Shown: positions 44,732 to 52,999 of the stretch, one piece after another
How the letters are laid out: each line of letters begins with the position of its first letter
How positions within the stretch are numbered: position 1 is the stretch's first letter
Source of the DNA: Neorhodopirellula pilleata
Lineage (GTDB): Bacteria > Planctomycetota > Planctomycetia > Pirellulales > Pirellulaceae
Direction: 5' to 3'
Assembly: GCF_007859915.1 (NCBI RefSeq)
Contig: NZ_SJPM01000001.1
Location: 1,395,086-1,459,085 of the forward strand
DNA: 64,000 bases
Made by a program: the position numbers and the translations under genes
Notes under the pieces: generated by a model
Seen by the model: only the letters and a program-made list of their open reading frames with translations
Databases searched by the model: none
Told to the model about the DNA's origin: nothing

Positions 44732-46117
44732 ATGGCGGACACGCCCGTGTCCGCCGAAGGTGCGTTGCCGTCGGAATTGAACCCGGTCACTTTGGGCCGG
44801 TACGAGCTTGTCGGTGAAATCGGTCGAGGCGGGTATGGGATCGTCTTTCGGGCCGTCGACACCGCATTGGGTCGAGAGGTCGCTCTTAAAATCGCTCGTC
44901 CCGAAGTGGTCAACGATGCGGCCGGATTAGAACGTTTCAAGAAGGAAGCTCGCGCCGCCGCGACCCTCAACCACCCGGGGATCGTGCCCGTCTTTGATTG
45001 TGGCGAGATCGACTCGTTTCACTTCTATGTCATGCCGCTAATCGACGGTGAGCATTTGGGACGCTGGTTTCAAAATCAAGCACTGCCGTTGTCCGAAGAC
45101 TTGGTTGCCGAATTGATCCGCGACCTGGCCGTATCGCTGCATCACGGTCATGTCAACGGAGTGGTCCATCGCGACGTTAAGCCGCCAAACATTCTGATGA
45201 CGCGTCAATCGGAGACGGATCGTTGGACTCCGTTGTTGTTGGACTTTGGTTTATGTGGTGACCTGGATCGTTCGATGTGTACAACCAGCTTTCTAGCCGG
45301 AACGCCGAAATACATGTCGCCAGAGCAGGCCAGATTCGGCAAGCGTCGCATCTCGGCGGCATCGGACATCTATTCCCTCGGCGTCGTGTTGTATGAGTTA
45401 TTGACCGGAACGACACCACATCAGCCGACCTCGGTTCCTGACGCGGTCATGATGTTGCACACCCGCCGCGTCACGACACCCCGGGATTATCGATCCGATC
45501 TCAGCGAAGGACTCGAGACGATCTGCCTGAAATGTCTTCGCAAGGACCCCGATCGACGGTATGAATCCGCGAAACAGCTTGCCGACGATTTATCGGGCTT
45601 TCTAGAGAATCGCCCGATCAAGGCACGTCACGAAACTTGGTGGGAACGGCTCGATTTTGAGATTCGCTACGGCGATTGGGAACCAAGGCTGGGATGGGGA
45701 GTGATCGCCTTGAATGTCACCACGTTCGCGTGGGCGGCGATCGGAGCCGCCGCGATCGCTTGGCGGTTTCCCGATTCTCAGGGTGTGACTAACGGAATCC
45801 GAGAACTCGCGACATTCTTAACTGCCGTCGCATTGCCCCTGCATCTCGGTGGCATCTACTGCGGCACGCGGATGGTCCGTCGCGCAATCGGGTTTCGTCG
45901 CCTCGCGGGGTTCGCGGCACTATCGGCCGTTTGGGCGGCCATGCAATGGAGCCAATTTTTTAGTAACCAGTCGCCGCTACAAATCTATTCCGGACAGGCG
46001 TTCGCTCAAGTGATGGTGTTCTTGATGATTTCGTCCTCGTTTACCCTGCAAACAATGATGCTCGCTTTCGGAGCACGAGCGGCATGGTGCCGCGAACAAA
46101 TCACCGAGGATCCTTGA
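44732..46117 (+). CDS. Membrane-anchored Ser/Thr protein kinase
   Basis: 461 aa from ATG 44732; a TTG at 44687 lies further upstream. Kinase motifs are complete: GRGGYGIVF glycine loop, VALKIA (K53), catalytic loop HRDVKPPN (D148, K150, N153), DFG (D171) and GTPKYMSPEQ. So the kinase is probably active (Hanks-type, PknB-like). After residue 310 come three or four hydrophobic segments (VIALNVTTFAWAAIGAAAI, LATFLTAVALPLHLGGIYCG and others), an unusual multi-span C-terminal membrane part. Its sensory input may come through that part or through the preceding unknown gene. Confidence 0.88.
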   Translation: MADTPVSAEGALPSELNPVTLGRYELVGEIGRGGYGIVFRAVDTALGREVALKIARPEVVNDAAGLERFKKEARAAATLNHPGIVPVFDCGEIDSFHFYVMPLIDGEHLGRWFQNQALPLSEDLVAELIRDLAVSLHHGHVNGVVHRDVKPPNILMTRQSETDRWTPLLLDFGLCGDLDRSMCTTSFLAGTPKYMSPEQARFGKRRISAASDIYSLGVVLYELLTGTTPHQPTSVPDAVMMLHTRRVTTPRDYRSDLSEGLETICLKCLRKDPDRRYESAKQLADDLSGFLENRPIKARHETWWERLDFEIRYGDWEPRLGWGVIALNVTTFAWAAIGAAAIAWRFPDSQGVTNGIRELATFLTAVALPLHLGGIYCGTRMVRRAIGFRRLAGFAALSAVWAAMQWSQFFSNQSPLQIYSGQAFAQVMVFLMISSSFTLQTMMLAFGARAAWCREQITEDP

Positions 46118-46121
46118 TGCG

Positions 46122-47345
46122 TTAATTTGCGGTGTTCAATTCACTGACAGCCGCCACACCGAGGAGATCGCCACGTTGCGAACAGAACTGTTCTAGTTGA
46201 TTGGCAATCTCCACGTCACCGCCGGCGACGGCGCGGCGAGCCATCACCATCATCTCTGGCATCACGCGACCGACGGGAACATCGTCCGGAAATAGCTCCA
46301 TCGCCGCTCGCAAGGCTTCCCCCGGACGACCGATGCGGTCGAGCAAGTCGATATACGTTTCGATCGCACCGCTGCCGGCAACGTTGACGTCGACGGTGCG
46401 GGCTCGTTGTTCGAATAACCGCAATGCGGACTCCACATTTTGTCCGGCCAAAGCCGCGAAGAACGCGGCATGGGCCGGATAGAAATCGACAAACGGCTCT
46501 TCGCCGGGGTACTGGAAATCCGCCGGTAATTTGCGACCGTATTGGCATAACTGGATCGCCTTGTCGATCGATTCGGCATCGTCGAGCACGGTCGCGAATC
46601 GCACCGTCGAGGCAAGATGAGTCGTGTCGAGATGGTAGCCGCCACCCCCAAGAATCCATTTGTATTTCGCAATCAGATCGCCCAGCGACAAATCTCTTTC
46701 ATCACGAATGATGTCGTCAGCGCTCACGCCGTTGTCGTTGGCACGGCCGGCGAAATCATTTCGCACGAGCGATGTCAACTCTGCATAAAAATGATTCAAC
46801 AACACGCGTGAGGCGATCTGTCGTTGCACTCGCGGACGTTGGGCGATGGCTTGATCGTATAGCGTGATCGAATTGCAAGTGCCTTGATGCTCGATGACGG
46901 CTTGGTAACCACGTCCCAAATCAATGCCTTCGTGCAAGAGCACGTGGACCATCTCGTCGTAGTTCTCGTCGGTGATCGGGACATCGGCGAGCAGGCGTCG
47001 GACGAGTTGATTGTCGCCGACGGGCCGCAAGTACATGTAGCCTTCGCCGACCTTGCCGTTCTCGATCAACATCGCGCCGGCTTGTCGACACGCATCGAGC
47101 AATCCTTCTTCGAGCGACCGCTGCAATTCCGGGTCACCACCGGTTTGCGAATCGAGGGACTCGTCGGGCAACGCCATCATGGGCAACCCGTGTGCGAGCC
47201 GACTTTTCATCTTCAAAGCCTCGAACAATTCGACGGGCCGTTTCTCGCGGCGGAAATAAGCGATGACCTCGTCAATCCGTTTGGCCGGATCGGTACTGAG
47301 TCGTTGCAGTAAATCAGGGTCGAGTGAAGCGGATTCCACAGGCAT
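46122..47345 (-). CDS. Helical-repeat protein of unknown function
   Basis: 407 aa from ATG 47345 (TTG 47351 in frame). No named family. The C-terminal half looks like TPR-type or related alpha-helical repeats (AIQLCQYGRKLPADFQYPGEE, RLFEQRARTVDVNVAGS, YIDLLDRIGRPGEALRAAM). It converges on the kinase gene with a 4-base gap. A planctomycete-specific hypothetical seems likely. Confidence 0.6.
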   Translation of the reverse strand: MPVESASLDPDLLQRLSTDPAKRIDEVIAYFRREKRPVELFEALKMKSRLAHGLPMMALPDESLDSQTGGDPELQRSLEEGLLDACRQAGAMLIENGKVGEGYMYLRPVGDNQLVRRLLADVPITDENYDEMVHVLLHEGIDLGRGYQAVIEHQGTCNSITLYDQAIAQRPRVQRQIASRVLLNHFYAELTSLVRNDFAGRANDNGVSADDIIRDERDLSLGDLIAKYKWILGGGGYHLDTTHLASTVRFATVLDDAESIDKAIQLCQYGRKLPADFQYPGEEPFVDFYPAHAAFFAALAGQNVESALRLFEQRARTVDVNVAGSGAIETYIDLLDRIGRPGEALRAAMELFPDDVPVGRVMPEMMVMARRAVAGGDVEIANQLEQFCSQRGDLLGVAAVSELNTAN

Positions 47346-47426
47346 TTTCAAAGCGAGTCTTTCAAAGGAAGTGACAGTGCCCTTTCAACATACCCCAAAA
47401 CCATCGCTTTCGTAGGTAGGTAGTAG

Positions 47427-47726
47427 GTAGGCTGGGTGGAGAAGGCTCGGCGACGAACACCCGGCAGTTGGCAGTTGGCAGTTGGCAGTTGGCTTTTGGC
47501 TTTTGGCTGAGATGTGCTTTTGCCGGGTCTCCGCTATCGCTTCGACTCAGCCTACTTTGGGTGCGTGGGTTGTTAGCTTCGCTGCGATTTTGATGGCGTG
47601 GATGCTGGCTTGTTCTCCCGTAGGCTGGGTGAAGGCGCTTCGCCGCACACCCGGCATGCTGTTTCAATCGTCGCGTTCACGTTGGAGCTGCCGGGTCTCC
47701 GCCGAAGCGGCTGCGACCCAGCCTAC
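47427..47726. repeat. Cluster of four GTAGGCTGGGTC repeats in two inverted pairs
   Basis: Plus-sense copies at 47427-47466 and 47620-47656; inverted copies (TGCCGGGTCT ... CAGCCTAC) at 47521-47555 and 47689-47726. The last copy contains the stop codon of the gene 47723-48535. Around them the stretch 47346-47722 holds no gene except a 7-mer array. Palindromic inner arms allow hairpins on both strands. Confidence 0.7.
47464..47507. repeat. Tandem 7-mer array (GGCAGTT then GGCTTTT)
   Basis: Four GGCAGTT units followed by two GGCTTTT units in register, between the first repeat pair. Such 7-mer arrays recall iteron-like or slippage-prone sequences; no role is evident. Confidence 0.75.
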
Positions 47727-48535
47727 GTTTGCGGAAGATGGATTTGACGGATTTTTTCGACCTCTTTTGGTGTTAGCTTGCGAATGAGTCCTCGATCCAT
47801 CATCCAATCGAATCGACCTTGGCTGAGCGCATCGTATCGCTTGAGGGCATTTTCTCTTCGCACGGTTTCGAGTTGGCGTCCTTCGAGTCGGTGCAAATGC
47901 TGCTTAACCACTCGCTTTACCGGGATCGAATCGGCCAGGAACGCGGCATCGACAAACTGAGGGGCAAAGATATCAGCCAACGGCAAGTTTTCGCGCGGCG
48001 TCACGGCAGTCATGACCTCAGTGAAATCTTGGTACGGGGAGACGTTGCCGGCACCGCACGAACCCGCAACACCCGACGGATCGGCGACGAGCGAGTTCAA
48101 TTCCAACAAATTGCGTTCTTCGATGCCCGACGTTCCAGGCATCTGAAACCATTCCAACAGCGCGAACGTTGTCCCGTCACCATCGAACAGCAAAACCGAT
48201 GCGGATTCTTTGGCACCGATGTGATCTCCGACGGAAAATCGCAGGGGAGTGAATCCGAGATCACTCAGGTCTTCCAAGCGCGCCGCCCACCGAGACATCG
48301 GTCGCGCCGGCATGTCGGCACGAGCCAAAACGGTACTACTGCCGACCGGGCCGAAACCGGAATTCGGCAAGATGCCGCCGCCGAAAAAGCTTTTGACCCG
48401 CCAACAGGCAACGAATGTCCAAGCGATCGGCCGCGGAAGTTGTTGCGACAGAAAATTCACCATCGAGCCGAACGGAACCGCATCGAGGCACTCGCCGTAA
48501 TAGGTCGGTTGCGTCGGGCTGTCTTTCGCATCCAT
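47723..48535 (-). CDS. Protein of unknown function, third gene of an operon
   Basis: 270 aa, soluble. Features: a Gly/Pro-rich N-terminus (DSPTQPTYYGECLDAVPFGS), a central strand-rich part (SVLLFDGDGTTFALLEWFQM) and a charged helical C-terminus (KQHLHRLEGRQLETVRREN). No family is recognised. It follows the gene 48539-49888 with 3 bases between, so translation is coupled. Its stop codon is supplied by a dispersed repeat. Confidence 0.65.
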   Translation of the reverse strand: MDAKDSPTQPTYYGECLDAVPFGSMVNFLSQQLPRPIAWTFVACWRVKSFFGGGILPNSGFGPVGSSTVLARADMPARPMSRWAARLEDLSDLGFTPLRFSVGDHIGAKESASVLLFDGDGTTFALLEWFQMPGTSGIEERNLLELNSLVADPSGVAGSCGAGNVSPYQDFTEVMTAVTPRENLPLADIFAPQFVDAAFLADSIPVKRVVKQHLHRLEGRQLETVRRENALKRYDALSQGRFDWMMDRGLIRKLTPKEVEKIRQIHLPQT

Positions 48536-48538
48536 GGA

Positions 48539-49888
48539 CTACATCAAACCGTCAAATGTATTATCGGGGTCGACATGGTTGGCGATGACCGCAAGCGGGG
48601 GCAAACCGGCGGCGGCCAGCAGTTGATCAAGCTTCTTCGAACGTTCGTTTTCATCGAGCGGCCCGGCGACCGTCGCGCGGCCCCCGCGTTGTTTGTCACG
48701 ATCCGTCATTTCACCGATCGGGCCATCGGTGAACTTCTTTTTGAAACGACGCTCGATCACTTTGAATGCGATGGTTAAACCAACGCAGACGATCGCGATC
48801 GTGATCAACGCGGCTTTCAGTTGCCCCGCGATCAGTCCGAACAGGACAACCGGAGCGGATAACAACATCGCCAAGCAACCGGTGGCCTTGATCGCGGTTC
48901 TCTTGATCGAACTTCCGACGGCACCAAAGATCGTGCTGAGATCGAATCGCTTGGTCGACAAAATCTTAGGGGTCAAGCTGGCGAGAGCTTCGGCGTCGCT
49001 CATCGGGATCCCCGACGGACCGCTCGCGGCACACTGATCGGCGTAACCACCGGTGGCCCAAGCGACTTCCCATCCCTTCCAATTACGCTGCAGCATGGGC
49101 AACAACGTATGCAATTTGGGGCCGCCCCAAACACCGATCTTTCGCTTGCCGAAATCAAACCAGATGCCTTCCCGCACGACTTTCTCGGCGGGAACCTCGG
49201 CGGAGTCGAGCTTGAGCAATCCTTCAATGGATTGCTTGCCGCCGCCGAAAAGGTCTTGAGAAATCTCGCTGAGATGTCGATGACGCACCGCGCCCCTCTC
49301 GTTGATCAAGGTGATCCAAGCACGCAGTTCGTCATTTCCGAAAAAGGCAACGTCGTCGTCGTCCCCGTCGTCGTACTCTTCCTCTTCCTCGTCCTCGTCC
49401 CCATTTTCATCCTCTTCGTCATCGTCCTCGTATCGACCGGACGCGTGGAGCACTGTCTCGGGGCGGTCGTCGAGTAGGTCCGCTAGTAAGTCTGAATCCT
49501 CGACCGTCAATGCGTGAGCGAGTTTCGTTTCGCCGGCCGCAATCACGAGATCTTGGACGCCTCGGGCAGCGTAGCGGATCTCGTAACCAGGCCAACTCAC
49601 CGCCATCAATTGACGAAGCACGTTGGCGACCCGGGGGACTTCCAATGATTGATCGTCGCCGTCCCAAACCAAACGGCGCTGATCAAAGTCGACGACGACC
49701 CCGCCGCAAACGTCGTCGCTCCAGTGCTCGTCTTCGGATTCTTGATCTGGCGATTCCTGTCGCAACCATCGGTCGAGTTCCTCCGGTCCCCAAACCAAGT
49801 TGCGGTACATGAACACGTGCGCCCATGAATCGAAATAGGTTCGTCGCTCACCGTCGCGAATGATAACGAAGGAAGCGGGTTCACTCAT
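48539..49888 (-). CDS. Membrane protein with a central acidic stretch, second gene of an operon
   Basis: 449 aa. Residues about 155-180 are an acidic run (YEDDDEEDENGDEDEEEEEY). Near 355-385 are two hydrophobic segments (GCLAMLLSAPVVLFGLIAG and ALITIAIVCVGLTIAFKVI) followed by basic residues (RRFKKKF), so it is probably anchored in the cytoplasmic membrane. The N-terminal third alternates strands and helices (SFVIIRDGERRTYFDSWAH) without a named family. It overlaps the upstream zinc-ribbon gene by 8 bases and the downstream gene begins 3 bases after it. Confidence 0.65.
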   Translation of the reverse strand: MSEPASFVIIRDGERRTYFDSWAHVFMYRNLVWGPEELDRWLRQESPDQESEDEHWSDDVCGGVVVDFDQRRLVWDGDDQSLEVPRVANVLRQLMAVSWPGYEIRYAARGVQDLVIAAGETKLAHALTVEDSDLLADLLDDRPETVLHASGRYEDDDEEDENGDEDEEEEEYDDGDDDDVAFFGNDELRAWITLINERGAVRHRHLSEISQDLFGGGKQSIEGLLKLDSAEVPAEKVVREGIWFDFGKRKIGVWGGPKLHTLLPMLQRNWKGWEVAWATGGYADQCAASGPSGIPMSDAEALASLTPKILSTKRFDLSTIFGAVGSSIKRTAIKATGCLAMLLSAPVVLFGLIAGQLKAALITIAIVCVGLTIAFKVIERRFKKKFTDGPIGEMTDRDKQRGGRATVAGPLDENERSKKLDQLLAAAGLPPLAVIANHVDPDNTFDGLM

Positions 49889-50447
49889 GATCGGTTTCCG
49901 GGTTTTGAGAAGTGGGTTGTTGTTTCAAGCGGGATCGCTCTCGTCGATATTCGGCGTGAGCTCGTTCATACTCGTGCGCTTTGTTCGCGGCGCTAATCGC
50001 GTTGTAGATTCCTCCCCCGACGAAGAGCAAACCGAACAGTGGAAACAAAAACGTGCCGGGAAAGGGACTCGACGCGGTTATCCCGAACGCCATCACCGTC
50101 CAGATCAATCCGAATGCGGCGACGATCACGCCACCAACCATCGCTCCCCCTTTGGTGGGCAGACTCTTGTGACCGTGCTGGCCGGTAACCATGAAGTCCT
50201 CCTTACGTTGTTCCCACTGACGATCCAGATCCGACATTTGTTGTTGAGCCGTCAGCCGGTCGACGTGCTGCTGGAGTGCTTTGGCGGTTTGATTGAGTTG
50301 TTCGATCGACTCGGTAAACGTGACACCTTCGTCACGACGAATGTGCAATTGCGTGTGACAGTGATTGCACTTGATGTAGTTGGCAGCTTGAGGCACTTTC
50401 AGCGGAGCACCGCATGAATTGCACAGCAAAGATTCCAATGACGTCAT
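49881..50447 (-). CDS. Zinc-ribbon membrane protein, first gene of an operon
   Basis: 188 aa. A four-cysteine zinc ribbon at the N-terminus (CNSCGAPL, then CNHCHTQL) is followed by a predicted coiled coil (FTESIEQLNQTAKALQQHVD) and two hydrophobic helices near 105-150 (GGVIVAAFGLIWTVMAFGI and FLFPLFGLLFVGGGIYNAI). The C-terminus is basic and charged. Zinc ribbons of this kind bind nucleic acid or act as structural tags; here it precedes two unknown genes with overlapping or 3-base spacing, so the three are one operon. No partner outside the operon is evident. Confidence 0.7.
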   Translation of the reverse strand: MTSLESLLCNSCGAPLKVPQAANYIKCNHCHTQLHIRRDEGVTFTESIEQLNQTAKALQQHVDRLTAQQQMSDLDRQWEQRKEDFMVTGQHGHKSLPTKGGAMVGGVIVAAFGLIWTVMAFGITASSPFPGTFLFPLFGLLFVGGGIYNAISAANKAHEYERAHAEYRRERSRLKQQPTSQNPETDHE

Positions 50448-50769
50448 GATGGGAAACGGCCAGAAGAGAACAGAAGCGATTCGAAGAAGTCGGCGAGCAT
50501 CCGAAGCCCGACGCGAATTCTAAACGATCCACCGGCATCTTGGGGAAGGGGACGGTCGTTCGGCATCTTGTTTGCTGATGCCAGGGTTTTAGTGCTTCGT
50601 CAACATCGAATTTTGCGGTAGCGAAACTCGGTAAGAGTTTCGGCTCAGACCACCAACCACCGAAAGTCTCGGCGACTCTCGCTACGTCCCACCGTCGCGT
50701 CCCGGTGTCCAATTTGGCTGACGCAAGCTTTTCGATAGAACCAACTTCTGACTCAGTGGACATATTCCG
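50448..50769. other. Gene-free stretch between divergent operon and SDR gene
   Basis: Holds the palindrome 50618-50685 and a repeat word shared with 58203 (TAGTGCTTCGTCAA). No clear promoter was recognised. Confidence 0.4.
50618..50685. repeat. Palindromic repeat (GTAGCGAAA ... CTCTCGCTAC)
   Basis: Left arm GTAGCGAAACTCGGTAAGAG TTTCGG and right arm CCGAAAGTCTCGG then CGACTCTCGCTAC, imperfect reverse complements over about 25 bases. It is preceded at 50590 by a word also present at 58203. The same motif appears at 19899-19921. Confidence 0.55.
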
Positions 50770-51564
50770 ATGGACTTGCAAGTCACCGATCGCGTTGCCG
50801 TCATTACCGGAGCCTCCTCGGGTATCGGGTTGCATACCGCTAAACAACTTCAGTTCGAGGGCGTGAAACTGTTGCTGACGGACATGCCCGGCGTGAATTG
50901 GTCCGATGCGGAATCGGTGCTCGGCGATTTTGAACTAGTCGAAGCCGATCTGACCCAACAAGATGAATGTCAATCCGTCGTCGATCGCGCCATCCATCAC
51001 TTCGGTGGCTGCCACATTCTCGTTCATAGTGCTGGCATCACCGGAGAAAAAGGGCATCCACTGGAAATGTCTGACGAAGCTTGGCGAGAGGCCTGGGACA
51101 TTGACTTCCTTTCCGCCGTTCGCATTAGCCGGGCAGCCATCCCAGAAATGCGAAAGGCCCAGTGGGGACGTGCCGTTTTCATCACCAGTGAAAACGCGGT
51201 TCAGCCCTATGCGGACGAAGCGGTCTACAACACGGCCAAGGCTGCACTGGGGTGCTTCGTCAAGAATCTATCCAAAGTCGAAGGAAAACACGGGGTGCTC
51301 ATCAACTCGGTCGCTCCCGCGTTCATCGAGACGCCGATGACCAATTCCATGATGGAACAGCGGGCCGAAGAAATGGGGATCGATGTTGAGGAAGCGGTCG
51401 CGTCGTTCTTGGATCAAGAACGACCTGGTATCACCGCGAAGCGACGCGGTAAACCAGAAGAGGTTGCCGCCATCATCACAATGCTGTGTTCCGAGCGAGC
51501 CAGTTTCGTCAATGGCAGCAACTATCGCGTTGATTGCGGCAGCGTGATGACTGCGGATTATTGA
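50770..51564 (+). CDS. Short-chain dehydrogenase/reductase
   Basis: 264 aa classical SDR. Cofactor loop GASSGIG (14-20), AD (59-60), NAG-type HSAG (86-89), catalytic serine S140 in FITSENAV, tyrosine and lysine in YNTAK (153-157), and NSVAPAFIETPM after them. All catalytic residues except the tetrad Asn (D here) are present, so it should be active, unlike the SDR at 25.1 kb. Substrate unknown. Singleton; it ends 7 bases from the convergent cytochrome-like gene. Confidence 0.85.
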   Translation: MDLQVTDRVAVITGASSGIGLHTAKQLQFEGVKLLLTDMPGVNWSDAESVLGDFELVEADLTQQDECQSVVDRAIHHFGGCHILVHSAGITGEKGHPLEMSDEAWREAWDIDFLSAVRISRAAIPEMRKAQWGRAVFITSENAVQPYADEAVYNTAKAALGCFVKNLSKVEGKHGVLINSVAPAFIETPMTNSMMEQRAEEMGIDVEEAVASFLDQERPGITAKRRGKPEEVAAIITMLCSERASFVNGSNYRVDCGSVMTADY

Positions 51565-51571
51565 CCACCGC

Positions 51572-52786
51572 TCAATCGAATCCGAACAATCGTCGAATCT
51601 TCGTTTCACGATTGAAATGCCGAGCGTCATCGGGGTCGCTAACGACCGGCAAACGAACCGGCTGGGGCAAATTGCCGCGACTGATATCGGCCTGGGGCGG
51701 GGGAGCCAACGAGGCTTCGACTTCACCGGGTTCGGCTCGGATCAATTCGGACGCCGATCCCATGCCCTCGACCGCAGGGGCCAACGCGGACGTTTCCTTA
51801 AGTAATTCATTCGAAAGCGAGGCATCGACGGTGCGTTCTTGGGTCGATAGGCGTGATATCCAATCGTTTAAAGTCGCGATTAATTGAGACTCGTATTGGG
51901 CGATCGGCGGCTTGTCGGTGTTGTCATCGTGAGCCGTCGTTGCCATCCGCAACAATTCGCTGCCATCGCCGTCGCCCGGCCGACAGTACCGCAGCGTGCT
52001 TTTCAAGTTTTCAACCGTTCCCGATTGTCCGACTCGTGATCCTGGGTGAGGCATCTTCAGTTGCCAAGATCTTGATGATTTTTCGTCGTGGCATTGTCCG
52101 CATCGTGAGATCAAGATCGGTTGAATGCGAGAGGTGAATGAATGCAACTCCTGGGGGGCCGTCGTTCCATTGAGATGGGCCAGGCCGAATTCGTCGGATC
52201 GACCGCTCTCTTGATCGGCTTGTCGATCGAAACTGGCTTTACGAACATGCGTGGTTGAATCCGTCGCCTCGTTCGTTTGGATCGTACGTCGAAGTCGAGA
52301 TTCCAATTGCGCTGCGACGGGGTGGTCGGGGGCGAGCTGATAAATCTGCAGCAGTAGTTTGGTGGCCTGGTCAGGCATTTGTTGATCGACGCACCATCGG
52401 GCATCGTCCAATAACTCACTAACGCTCGATTGCCAACGGCGACGTTTCATGGATTGCCGAACGTCAAACAACGATTGCAAATCATCGCGAATCGCAAACA
52501 CTTGGTCGTTTCGAAGGGTGAGTTCCGACCCCGACCCCCGGCGGATCACGACCGACGATCCATGAGTCGTTACCTCGCCTCGCAGAACATGGTCGTTTCG
52601 CAACAAAACGAAGCGAGTCGCCGATTCCGGCGTCCGGTCACCGGCGTCCACGCCGGTTGGATTCACCCAGCCGATTGAAGCGGACTGCCAAAGGGTAAAC
52701 AGTGCGAACAAGAGACAACCACGCTTCAGTCGACCGACCGAAACGCAGCGAATTGGAGAACGAAGATAGTTGGTGGTTCCGCCCAT
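51572..52786 (-). CDS. Secreted protein with a planctomycete cytochrome-like domain
   Basis: 404 aa from ATG 52786; a TTG at 52804 is in frame. A hydrophobic stretch near residues 25-35 (CLLFALFTLWQSASIGW) is a signal or anchor. The single haem-binding motif is CGQCH near residue 230 (ISRCGQCHDEKSS), in a context typical of the planctomycete cytochrome C-like domain. Before it are possible TPR-like helices (ATKLLLQIYQLAPDHPVAAQ). Haem would be attached outside the cytoplasmic membrane. Electron partners are unknown. It is divergent from the MscS gene. Confidence 0.78.
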   Translation of the reverse strand: MGGTTNYLRSPIRCVSVGRLKRGCLLFALFTLWQSASIGWVNPTGVDAGDRTPESATRFVLLRNDHVLRGEVTTHGSSVVIRRGSGSELTLRNDQVFAIRDDLQSLFDVRQSMKRRRWQSSVSELLDDARWCVDQQMPDQATKLLLQIYQLAPDHPVAAQLESRLRRTIQTNEATDSTTHVRKASFDRQADQESGRSDEFGLAHLNGTTAPQELHSFTSRIQPILISRCGQCHDEKSSRSWQLKMPHPGSRVGQSGTVENLKSTLRYCRPGDGDGSELLRMATTAHDDNTDKPPIAQYESQLIATLNDWISRLSTQERTVDASLSNELLKETSALAPAVEGMGSASELIRAEPGEVEASLAPPPQADISRGNLPQPVRLPVVSDPDDARHFNRETKIRRLFGFD

Positions 52787-52999
52787 GCTGCCGAGGGCTA
52801 CCAAAACAGGCCCCCTTGAGTCAAGGAAGCTTTGAAAACCCCGGATTGCCCTTCCGATCTCGCCCCTCCATCGGACAGACTACCTTCCTCGCTCCCGCCA
52901 AGACGCGTCCAGACCGACGTCATGTCGTATGTCGGAAGGATCACGGCGTCGTCCTTTCTCGGGAGTCCAAGACCGTCTCGTCGAAGCCCACTGTTGTCT

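Noticed and set aside
36569..46117. FHA protein and Ser/Thr kinase as a dedicated pair
   Set aside because: They are 7 kb apart with unrelated genes between and on opposite strands; only the general fact that FHA domains bind phosphothreonine connects them.
52832..52999. N-terminal extension of the MscS protein
   Set aside because: It begins at a TTG and carries no signal; ATG 53000 begins with a clean signal peptide.
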